From positions 62,001 to 126,000 of the forward strand of contig NZ_JABEQF010000002.1 in NCBI RefSeq assembly GCF_014174355.1: a DNA stretch of 64,000 nt. Direction: 5' to 3'. This DNA comes from Gluconacetobacter azotocaptans (GTDB taxonomy: Bacteria > Pseudomonadota > Alphaproteobacteria > Acetobacterales > Acetobacteraceae). Within the stretch, counting starts at the first letter, position 1. The number at the start of each line of letters is the position of its first letter. The notes under the pieces were generated by a model. That model was not told the origin of the DNA. It saw only the letters and a program-made list of their open reading frames with translations, and made no database searches. This document shows positions 25,122-32,143 of the stretch, piece after piece. A program made the translations under genes and the position numbers.

Positions 25122-26084
25122 TTATGCCCCCCGGCGCATCATCAACGCGATGCTGCCCAGCACCACGGCCATGCCCGCCATTGCCAGCGCGGCCGGTCGT
25201 TCCCCCAGCACCATCCAGCCCAGCAGGACGCCGACGACCGGATTGACGTAGGCGAAGGTGGACGCCATTTCGGGCGAGAAGCTGCGCAGGACGACGATAT
25301 AGGACGCCGGTGCGACGACCGAGCCGAAGATGACCAGGAAGGCGAAGGATGCGGCCTGCGTCGCCCCGACATGGGCGGGGACGGACCATCCGCCGGCCGA
25401 GGACGCGCCCCCCAGAATCAGCGCCGCCACCCCCATCTGGATGGCCGCCGTCCAACCGGGCCGCAGCCGGCCGGCCAGCCGGCGCTGCAGCACCGTGCCC
25501 AGCGCCCAGGTGACGGCCGCCAGTTGCAGCACCAGCACCACGACCACCGGATGGCGGGTGACGATGGCGCCCTGGCCCGACAGGGCCGGCGCCACCACCA
25601 TGACCAGCCCGCCCAGCCCCAGCGGCAGCGCCGCCAGCACCCGGGGTGTCGGCCTGGCGCGGTTCAGCACGCAGTCGAGCAGCGTGCACCACAGGGGGAT
25701 CGTCCCCATCGCCATGACGATGAAGCCGGAATGCGCATAGGGCGCGCAGGACGTCGCCAGCGCGTTGCCGCCCACCCACATCAGGATGCCCGTCAGCGCG
25801 CACAGGCCGGCCTCGCGCCAGCTCAGACGGCCCGGCCCGCCATGCCGCACGGCAGTGATGCAGGCCAGCAGCAGCGCGCCGCAGCCCTCGCGCAGCACCT
25901 GCAGATGCAGCGGCGAGAGCGGCGCCGGCCCGGACAGGCACAGTTTCACCGCCAGATAGGTGCTGCCCCAGATCAGGTAGATCGCCAGCAGATGTCCGTA
26001 CGCGCCCATCGGGCCACGCGCGCGTGCCGGCCGGCCCGTTGCGGTTGCGGTCTGAAGGGTCAATGGTGGAGCCTCGGGGGCCAT
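25122..26084 (-). CDS. EamA/DMT-family transporter
   Basis: This 320-aa protein has ten TM segments in two EamA repeats, with the family sequences LLAIYLIWGSTYLAVKL near the start and AYVNPVVGVLLGWMVLGER near the end. Such permeases export amino acids or related metabolites. It is the last gene of an operon: RidA ends 14 bp upstream and the racemase and amino-acid dehydrogenase precede that. This suggests export of, or relief from, an amino acid handled by those enzymes. The start is set at the ATG before APEAPPLTLQ; the Arg-rich in-frame upstream stretch overlaps the ridA gene. Confidence 0.88.
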   Translation of the reverse strand: MAPEAPPLTLQTATATGRPARARGPMGAYGHLLAIYLIWGSTYLAVKLCLSGPAPLSPLHLQVLREGCGALLLACITAVRHGGPGRLSWREAGLCALTGILMWVGGNALATSCAPYAHSGFIVMAMGTIPLWCTLLDCVLNRARPTPRVLAALPLGLGGLVMVVAPALSGQGAIVTRHPVVVVLVLQLAAVTWALGTVLQRRLAGRLRPGWTAAIQMGVAALILGGASSAGGWSVPAHVGATQAASFAFLVIFGSVVAPASYIVVLRSFSPEMASTFAYVNPVVGVLLGWMVLGERPAALAMAGMAVVLGSIALMMRRGA

Positions 26085-26098
26085 TTTCAGACGGACTC

Positions 26099-26452
26099 TC
26101 AGCGCGCGGCGACGATGCCGATTTCCACCGTGAACTGCGGCGCCGCCAGGCGCGATTCGACGCAGGCCCGGGCTGGCGTCGCCCCGGGGATTACCCAGGC
26201 GTCCCATATGGCGTTCATCTCGTCGAAATCCGTCATGTCGGCCAGCCAGATCGTGGCGGTCAGCAGCTTCGTCTTGTCGCTGCCGGCCTCGGCCAGCAGG
26301 GTGTCGATGCGGGCCAAGATGTCGGCCGTCTGGGCGGCGACGGGCTGGCCCGGCGCGTCCAGGGCGACCTGCCCCGCCAGATAGATCGTGTCGCCATGAA
26401 TGACGGCCTGGCTCATTCTCGGGCCGGATTGGATGCGGGTGACGCTGGTCAT
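26099..26452 (-). CDS. RidA-family imine/enamine deaminase
   Basis: This 117-aa protein has full RidA length. It contains the N-terminal GPRMSQAVIHGDTIYLAGQV, the central QTADILARIDTLLAEAGSDK and, near the C-terminus, ARACVESRLAAPQFTVEI with the substrate-binding Arg and Glu region. RidA proteins hydrolyse reactive imines formed by amino-acid oxidising enzymes. The D-amino-acid dehydrogenase two genes upstream would generate such an imine, so the context explains its presence. Spacing to neighbours is 28 bp upstream and 14 bp downstream. Confidence 0.9.
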   Translation of the reverse strand: MTSVTRIQSGPRMSQAVIHGDTIYLAGQVALDAPGQPVAAQTADILARIDTLLAEAGSDKTKLLTATIWLADMTDFDEMNAIWDAWVIPGATPARACVESRLAAPQFTVEIGIVAAR

Positions 26453-26480
26453 TGCCGTGCTCTTTCGTGGGAAGGTGATG

Positions 26481-27260
26481 TCAGAGGCGGAACAGGCGCC
26501 CGGCGCCCGGACGCGGATCGGCGATGCCGGCCAGGCGCAGCATGTGCCAGGCCATCGCATGGTTGCTGGAGGTCACGGGAAGGCCGATCCGGCGTTCGAT
26601 CCGCTCGACGGCCTCGGCCACCCGCAGGCTGGTGCAGGAGACGAACAGCGCGTCGACGGCGCCGGACCGGGCCATGCGCGCGGCCGCATCCTCGATATCC
26701 GCCACCGAGATCCGCGCGGCGTCGCGGTCGTCCACCCGGTCGAAGGTCGCCGTCGCCGCGATATGCACGCCCCGACCGGCGAAATATGCAGCGATGCGCC
26801 GGTTGATGTCGGGGCGATAGGGCGTCAGCAGGCCGATCCTACAGGCACCGAAGGCGGCGAACGCCGCCAGCGCGCCGGTGATCGGCGTGGTGCAGGCCAC
26901 GCCGGGCCGGGCCTTGCGGAGTTCGGCGAACACCGCGTCCTCGCCCAGCACCATGGTGGCGGAGGTGCAGCCGAACGCCACGACGTCCAGCGGGCAGCCG
27001 GGCAGGAGTAGGGCCGCGCCATCGGTCAGGCGCGCGCCGATGGCCTGCAGGGTGGCGGGCGTGATGTCCGCGTCGTTGAACACCCGCGCCACGTAGAAGG
27101 CGACCCCCGGGAAGGTCGGCCCATCCAGCAGGAAGCGGAATTCATGTTCCAGCGTCTGGTCGGTGGCCAGCACCACGACGCCCAGCGCCGCCCGCGCTGC
27201 CAGGCCGCCATCCAGGGCCGAGTCCATGACCCCCAGGTCGAGGGGCGGTGCCTGTGTCAT
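26481..27260 (-). CDS. Asp/Glu racemase superfamily protein (maleate isomerase/EutA-like)
   Basis: This 259-aa protein carries the paired catalytic-type cysteines of the superfamily: Cys98 (AFGCTSATMV) and Cys209 (VSCTSLRVAE), with PITGALAAFAAFG and RIGLLTPYRPDINRRI between them. The family includes arylmalonate decarboxylase, maleate isomerase, hydantoin racemase and EutA. With an amino-acid dehydrogenase and RidA in the same operon, a racemase feeding the dehydrogenase is the simplest reading, but the substrate is unknown. The start overlaps the dadA-like stop by 4 bp (ATGA). Confidence 0.8.
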   Translation of the reverse strand: MTQAPPLDLGVMDSALDGGLAARAALGVVVLATDQTLEHEFRFLLDGPTFPGVAFYVARVFNDADITPATLQAIGARLTDGAALLLPGCPLDVVAFGCTSATMVLGEDAVFAELRKARPGVACTTPITGALAAFAAFGACRIGLLTPYRPDINRRIAAYFAGRGVHIAATATFDRVDDRDAARISVADIEDAAARMARSGAVDALFVSCTSLRVAEAVERIERRIGLPVTSSNHAMAWHMLRLAGIADPRPGAGRLFRL

Positions 27261-28516
27261 GGTGCATGCCCCGCCCGCGTGGCCAGCAATCCGTCCATGG
27301 GCAGGGCGGGCCGCCGGCCGGCGATCAGGTCCGCCGTGATGCGGGCCGAGCCATGCGACATCGTCCAGCCGATGTGGCCGTGACCGGTGTTGAGATACAG
27401 ATTGCGGTATCGAGCCCGTCCGAACAGCGGAAGGTTCGTCGGCGTCATCGGGCGTAGCCCCGCCCACATCTGCGCCCGCGCATAGTCCGCGCCGTCCGGA
27501 TACAGGTTGCGGACGACGTCCGTCATGAAGGTGAAGTCGGACGGTTTGTGGCTGACGTCATAGCCCGAGAACGCGGCCGTGGCGGTGACGCGGAGGCGGT
27601 CGCCGAACCGCGAGATCGCGACCAGATGATGTTCGTCGACCGATGCGATGGCGGGCGGATGGGCATGGCCGCCGATCGGGATGGTCAACGCGTAGCCCTT
27701 GATGGGATAGATCGGCAGGCGGATGCCGATCCGGCGCGCCAGGATGGGGCTGTATGACCCCAGCGCCAGCACATAGGCGTCGCCCGTGACGCGCCCGCCG
27801 CCGGTCCGGATGCCGGTCACGGCGCGCCCGTCGGTTTCGATGCCCGTGATCGTCGTCCGGGTCGCGATCTCGCCGCCGCGCGCGGCGACCAGGCCGGCCA
27901 GGGCGCGGGTGAACAGGGCCGGGTCGCCGGTCTCGTCGGTCGGGCAATGGATGGCGCCGACCACGCCCGGCGCCGCCCCCAGTACCGGGTCGAGCGCGGC
28001 GAGGCCCGTACGGTCCAGCACCCGCACGACCTGCCCGTCGGATTCCAGCAGGCGCATCTGCGCGATGCCGCGTTCCAGCGCCTGGGCGCTGCGATGGACA
28101 TACAGGATGCCACGGTCGCTGCGGTCGTAGACGATGGTCTCGCGCCCCAGCACCTCGTGCAGCACCGATTGCGAATAGGCGGCCAGCCGATGCTTCAGCA
28201 GCGTGTTGCGCCGTGCCCTGTCTGCCGTGCACTGCGCGAGAAAGCGCAGCGACCAGGCATAGAGATGCGGATCGGCCGAAAAGCGGAACCGCAGCGCCTG
28301 GTCGCGCAGGAACAGCGATTTCAGCAGGGTCATCGGTGCGGCCGGCGACGACCAGACGAAGGAATGGCCGGGGGCGACCATGCCCGCATTGCCCCAACTG
28401 GTTTCGGCCGCCACCTCGGCGCACCGGTCCAGCACGACGACCTCATGCCCGTCCCGCTGCAACTGGTAGGCGGTGGTGACGCCCACGACGCCGCCGCCCA
28501 GGATGACGATCCTCAT
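27257..28516 (-). CDS. FAD-dependent D-amino-acid dehydrogenase (DadA-like)
   Basis: The 419-aa protein has an N-terminal FAD-binding Rossmann motif (MRIVILGGGVVGVTTAYQLQ). The DadA-typical AETSWGNAGMVAPGHSFVW, IYPIKGYALTIPI and the C-terminal TGHGHIGWTMSHGSARITAD that closes the flavin site follow. It oxidises D-amino acids to 2-imino acids and passes electrons to the respiratory chain at the inner membrane. It overlaps both neighbours by 4 bp (GntR upstream, racemase downstream), so translation of the three is probably coupled. The substrate may differ from D-alanine. Confidence 0.88.
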   Translation of the reverse strand: MRIVILGGGVVGVTTAYQLQRDGHEVVVLDRCAEVAAETSWGNAGMVAPGHSFVWSSPAAPMTLLKSLFLRDQALRFRFSADPHLYAWSLRFLAQCTADRARRNTLLKHRLAAYSQSVLHEVLGRETIVYDRSDRGILYVHRSAQALERGIAQMRLLESDGQVVRVLDRTGLAALDPVLGAAPGVVGAIHCPTDETGDPALFTRALAGLVAARGGEIATRTTITGIETDGRAVTGIRTGGGRVTGDAYVLALGSYSPILARRIGIRLPIYPIKGYALTIPIGGHAHPPAIASVDEHHLVAISRFGDRLRVTATAAFSGYDVSHKPSDFTFMTDVVRNLYPDGADYARAQMWAGLRPMTPTNLPLFGRARYRNLYLNTGHGHIGWTMSHGSARITADLIAGRRPALPMDGLLATRAGHAP

Positions 28517-29184
28517 GCCACGGCCCGCGCGTAGATGCGCGCCAGCCCGTCGCGGACGCCGGCGCCGGCCTGGGCGGCGCTGTCGCCCAGATGGGCCAGC
28601 ATCAGCGCCGCTGCCTCCTCGCCATCGCCCCGCGCCACCGCGTCGGCGATGGCGACATGGTCGGTCAGCGAGCGCAGCGTCCGCGCCGGCCGTTCCAGAT
28701 TGATCTGCCGGACGAAGCGGATGCGCGCGTTTGCGTTTTCCAGGATGCGCACCCTTTCCACATTGCCGGCCAGCCGCGCCAGTTCCCGGTGGAAGGCCTC
28801 GTCACGCGCGATCAGCGTGTCGATGTCCAGCCCGTCCGCCGCCGCGACCAGGGACGCGGCGGCGGCTCGCAGGTCGGACAGGGCGCGGGCATCGCCCTGC
28901 CGGGCCGCGGCGCGGACCGATGCGGCCTCCAGGTCGCCCCGGACCTCGTACAGGGCCTCGATTTCCGAGATGCTGAGCTGGCGGCAGAAGAAGCCCTGGC
29001 CGGGGACGACCGTCAGCAGGCCCTCGCTGGCCAGCCGGTTCATCGCCTCGCGCACCGGGGCGCGGCTCATGCCCAACGTGCGGGACACCGTGCCCTCGTT
29101 CAACCGTTCGCCGGGCTTGAACGCGAAGCCGACCGCCATGCGGCGCAGGCTGTCATAGGCGCGTTCCACGCTGCTTTCGGACAT
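28513..29184 (-). CDS. GntR family regulator, FCD (FadR) subfamily
   Basis: In this 223-aa protein the winged helix-turn-helix is at residues 8-72 (GERLNEGTVSRTLGMSRAPV; REAMNRLASEGLLTVVPGQG). The FCD ligand domain follows with metal-type residues (DEAFHRELARLAGN; SLTDHVAIADAVARGDGEEA). It is the first gene of the dadA-racemase-ridA-eamA operon and divergent from the dmmABC-like operon. A GGTATACC palindrome 35 bp upstream is the likely operator, so it may control both directions. Confidence 0.9.
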   Translation of the reverse strand: MSESSVERAYDSLRRMAVGFAFKPGERLNEGTVSRTLGMSRAPVREAMNRLASEGLLTVVPGQGFFCRQLSISEIEALYEVRGDLEAASVRAAARQGDARALSDLRAAAASLVAAADGLDIDTLIARDEAFHRELARLAGNVERVRILENANARIRFVRQINLERPARTLRSLTDHVAIADAVARGDGEEAAALMLAHLGDSAAQAGAGVRDGLARIYARAVA

Positions 29185-29218
29185 GTGCCGTCCCGCCACC
29201 GTCTTCTGTCGACAGGAC

Positions 29219-29226
29219 GGTATACC
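29219..29226. promoter_or_regulatory. Probable GntR operator in the divergent spacer
   Basis: AATGGTATACCGT (read on the minus strand) contains the perfect palindrome GGTATACC, a core found at operators of FCD-type GntR proteins. It lies 35 bp before the GntR start and about 158 bp before the dmmA-like start. Confidence 0.55.
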
Positions 29227-29383
29227 ATTGCGTTTTCGTTGTGAATACGGATTCGGTTTTGCAATGGGTCGTGGAGGGGGCGATTGATTTCCGGTTGAAG
29301 CGTCCGCTACGATCCGGGACCGAATCGTCGCGGACCGGGCGTGTGCCGGCCGGACGGACAAGACCGTTCGGACAGGGGCCGCC

Positions 29384-29965
29384 ATGACGCACGAGGCAGG
29401 ACATCCGTCGGCTGAGACGGGGCGGGAACATCGCCGGTTCGTGCCGTCCGCCACCACCAACCTGCCGCGCTGGCCGGCCTCGGCCCCGGGGATCGATCCG
29501 CAGGGGCGGGGCTTTGTCCTTATGGGCCTGGGGCCGGCGGCGGCAGGGACGCTGGCCCGCTGGTCCGCCGATGTCACAGCGGCCGGCCATCCCTGCCGGC
29601 AGCGCCTTGATGCCTCTGCGCCGGCGGACGACGACGACATGCTGGCCTGGCTGGACGACGCCCTGGGCGCGGCGCGGGTAGGGTGGCGGTTGATGCTGGC
29701 CGGCCCGGCGGGCGATATCCTGATGCTGGCGGCCCGGGCGCGGGCGGCCGGCATGATCGAGGCCGAGATCCGCTGCCACGCCGTGGGCCAGGGGCCGGCC
29801 CGCCTGCAATGCGTCCATTGCAAGACCCTGTTCCGCGCGGCGGCCGGTCCAGGGTCGCACGTCGCCTGCCCCGGCTGTGGCCGCATGCTGGTCGTGCATC
29901 AGCACCTGTCGCGCCGGCTGGCGGCGCTGGTCGCCTTCAGCGTGGATGCCGAGGTGTCGGCGTGA
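29384..29965 (+). CDS. dmmA: Dimethylamine monooxygenase subunit DmmA-like
   Basis: This 193-aa protein has a C-terminal zinc ribbon with two Cys pairs (LQCVHCKTLF and VACPGCGRML), followed by VVHQHLSRRLAALVAFSVDA, the conserved tail of DmmA proteins. The middle region (GWRLMLAGPAGDILMLAARA) resembles a reductase-type nucleotide region. It is the first gene of a three-gene operon with a flavin/2Fe-2S reductase and a haem-domain protein, the order dmmA-dmmB-dmmC. The complex should oxidise dimethylamine to methylamine and formaldehyde. Its stop overlaps the next start (GTGA). The function is assigned by domain and order, not by active-site residues. Confidence 0.72.
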   Translation: MTHEAGHPSAETGREHRRFVPSATTNLPRWPASAPGIDPQGRGFVLMGLGPAAAGTLARWSADVTAAGHPCRQRLDASAPADDDDMLAWLDDALGAARVGWRLMLAGPAGDILMLAARARAAGMIEAEIRCHAVGQGPARLQCVHCKTLFRAAAGPGSHVACPGCGRMLVVHQHLSRRLAALVAFSVDAEVSA

Positions 29966-30909
29966 GCGCGCCGGCCGGCGATCTGGCCCTGCGGGTGGAG
30001 CGGATCGTCGATGTGACGCCCTCGGTCCGAGGGTTCGTCCTGCGGCCGGCCGATGGCGGGGGGCTGCCGTCCTATGCGCCCGGCAGCCATCTGGTGGTGG
30101 CATGCGGCGACCGCCGCAACGCCTATTCCCTGACGGGGGAAGGTCATGCACCCGACAGCTACGCGATTTCGGTCCTGCACCGGCCCGACGGGCAGGGGGG
30201 ATCGGCCTGGCTGCATGGGGTCCGTCCCGGGCAGGTCCTGCGGTGCGGCCGGCCGCGCGATGCGTTCGCGCCCGTGGCGACGGCGCGGCATCACCTGCTG
30301 ATCGCAGGCGGCATCGGCATCACCCCGTTCCTGTCGCACCTGTGGGCCGCGCGGCGCTGGGGGCGTCGGGTCAGCGTGCTCTACGCCGTGGGTGCGGGGG
30401 CGCCGGTGCCCCATCACGCGGAACTGACGGCGTTGGCCGGGGACGGGCTGCGGATCCTGCGCGGGCGTGCCGCCATGCAGGCGGCGATGGATCAGGCCTT
30501 GCGGACGCAGGCCCTGGGCACGCACCTGTATGTCTGCGGCCCGGACGGATTGATGGATTCGGCGCTGGCTCTGGCGCGGGGGCATGGCTGGCCCGACGAA
30601 CGCTGCCATGCCGAACGGTTCGGCGGGGTCGACGCCGCCGAGGGCGCGCCCTTTACCGTGCGGCTGCGCCGGACGGGCCGCGATATCGCGGTGGCCGCCG
30701 ATGCCAGCCTGCTGGACGCGCTGGCGGCGGCGGGGGTGGAATGGCCCGCGATGTGCCGGCGCGGCGTGTGTGGCGAATGCCGTATGGACAACGCGGCAGG
30801 GACGATCCTGCATCGCGACCTGGTGCTGTCGCCGGCCGAACGCGCCGCACAGTCCTGCCTGATGCCCTGCGTGTCGCGGGCCGAGGGTGTCCTGAGCCTC
30901 GATCTGTAG
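29962..30909 (+). CDS. dmmB: PDR/VanB-type reductase, DmmB-like
   Basis: The protein has 315 aa in three modules. An FAD/FMN-binding barrel comes first (GSHLVVACGDRRNAYSLTGE), then an NAD(P)-binding domain (LLIAGGIGITPFLSHLWAAR; YVCGPDGLMDSALALA), and last a C-terminal plant-type 2Fe-2S ferredoxin with ligands in MCRRGVCGECRM and a fourth Cys in QSCLMPC. It passes electrons from NAD(P)H to the terminal oxygenase. It starts at GTG 29962 overlapping the dmmA-like stop by 4 bp. The next gene follows 16 bp downstream. General family is certain; the partner is inferred from the operon. Confidence 0.85.
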   Translation: MSAPAGDLALRVERIVDVTPSVRGFVLRPADGGGLPSYAPGSHLVVACGDRRNAYSLTGEGHAPDSYAISVLHRPDGQGGSAWLHGVRPGQVLRCGRPRDAFAPVATARHHLLIAGGIGITPFLSHLWAARRWGRRVSVLYAVGAGAPVPHHAELTALAGDGLRILRGRAAMQAAMDQALRTQALGTHLYVCGPDGLMDSALALARGHGWPDERCHAERFGGVDAAEGAPFTVRLRRTGRDIAVAADASLLDALAAAGVEWPAMCRRGVCGECRMDNAAGTILHRDLVLSPAERAAQSCLMPCVSRAEGVLSLDL

Positions 30910-30925
30910 GGAGCCCGTGAGGCAT

Positions 30926-31903
30926 ATGGTCCAGACGATGTCCGACCCCGTCCGCGCCGCATGCATCCGGCGCTTTCCCTGGCCGTTCACCGGCGACCGC
31001 TATGCCTACAGCGCCAATGTCGAGCCCGCGCCGGGGGCGCGCCGCACGCTCGTGGGGGAATGGGGACGCACGATCCTGGACCCGGACGAAACCTATGCGG
31101 CCGAGCTGGCGGAACGGCGCGACATCCTGGCGCGCGATCCGTCCCGCCATGTCGAACTGCCGCATATGCGGGCCGCCAGTTGGGACGCCTTGCTGTGGGG
31201 GCTGCGGGAACTGGCGGCCACCGACCCGGCCATGACGCTGGACCGCCAGGGCGACGGCCATGTGTGGACGAACCGGCGGCTGGGCACGCGCCAGGCGTTC
31301 CGCTACGGCGACGATGCGTCGCTGCCGATGGGACCGCTGATGTTCCTGGGGAGCCAGATCCAGGAGGACATCGTCCTGCTGGACCAGCGCGAGGACCGGT
31401 TGTGGGCGGATGCGGGGTGCGTCACCTTCGCCTCCAACTGGTCGATGGCCTTTACCGCCGGCATGTCGTTCATGGAGATCCACGGGCCGGTGCCGCGTGA
31501 TTTCGCCGACGGTGCGATCCCGCGGGCCGAGCGCTTCCTGATACGGTTGCCGGCGGGGCAGGCCTATCGGCGGATAAACTGGACCTCGACCGCCGGGTAC
31601 CGGCTGGATACCGCGCTGGACAGCTATGCCGACTGGGGCGCATCCCGCGCCCGCATGGCCGATTGCGACGATTTCGCCGATGTTTTCCATATGCGTGTCG
31701 AGGTGCAGCATCTGGTGCGCCTGCCCGAAAGCGGGGCGATCGTGTTCCTGATCCGCACCTATCTTCTGCCGCTGGCCGATATCCTGACGGTGCCGGGCTG
31801 GCGGACGCAGTTCGCGTCGGTGCTCACGCATCTGCCCGACGATATCATTCAGTACAAGGGACTGGCGACGCTGCGGCCGCGCCTGCTGGCGCATCTGGGT
31901 TGA
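30926..31903 (+). CDS. dmmC: Haem-dependent oxidative N-demethylase family protein (DUF3445), DmmC-like
   Basis: This 325-aa protein belongs to DUF3445, recognised from RRFPWPFTGDRYAYSANVEP, EDIVLLDQREDRLWADAGCV, the Trp-containing ASNWSMAFTAGMSFMEIHGP and late FHMRVEVQHLVRLPESGAIV. The family contains a PAS-like haem domain and catalyses oxidative demethylation. As the third gene after a DmmA-like and a reductase gene it is probably the oxygenase component for dimethylamine. I placed the start at ATG 30926 with GAGG upstream; GTG 30917 and ATG 30938 are in frame and also possible. Confidence 0.8.
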   Translation: MVQTMSDPVRAACIRRFPWPFTGDRYAYSANVEPAPGARRTLVGEWGRTILDPDETYAAELAERRDILARDPSRHVELPHMRAASWDALLWGLRELAATDPAMTLDRQGDGHVWTNRRLGTRQAFRYGDDASLPMGPLMFLGSQIQEDIVLLDQREDRLWADAGCVTFASNWSMAFTAGMSFMEIHGPVPRDFADGAIPRAERFLIRLPAGQAYRRINWTSTAGYRLDTALDSYADWGASRARMADCDDFADVFHMRVEVQHLVRLPESGAIVFLIRTYLLPLADILTVPGWRTQFASVLTHLPDDIIQYKGLATLRPRLLAHLG

Positions 31904-31952
31904 GCGGGGGAAGTCCTATGTGCGCGAGGGCAACCCGAAGGGGAGTGTAAGG

Positions 31953-32060
31953 AAGGTCGGGCTTTGCCCGAGCCCACCAGGGCCTGAGGCCCTGGACCCC
32001 GATCATGGATAACAGATTGGTTCCAAAGGGCGCAGCCCTTGACCCGCCCAGGGGTCAAGC
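31953..32060 (+). repeat. Intergenic repeats: family B followed by partial family A
   Basis: AAGGTCGGGCTTTGCCCGAG and CCAGGGCCTGAGGCCCTGG (31953-31995) repeat the modules at 24986-25112. They are followed by CCCCGATCATGGATAACAGA and CCAAAGGGCGCAGCCCTT (32017-32040), the family A start. A short further palindrome GACCCGCCCAGGGGTC follows. Confidence 0.7.
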
Positions 32061-32095
32061 CCTTTGCAAACGCAGAACTTCATAACGAAGGGGAT

Positions 32096-32142
32096 GCAAG
32101 GGCCGAGGCCCTTGCCGGGTTCGGGCAGCGCCCGACTTCCCT
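32096..32142 (-). repeat. Dispersed intergenic palindrome, family B, copy 5
   Basis: AAGGGCCGAGGCCCTTGCCG and GGTTCGGGCAGCGCCCGAC adjoin directly before the stop codon of the aminopeptidase gene, where the hairpins could serve as its terminator. Confidence 0.65.
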
Positions 32143-32143
32143 C

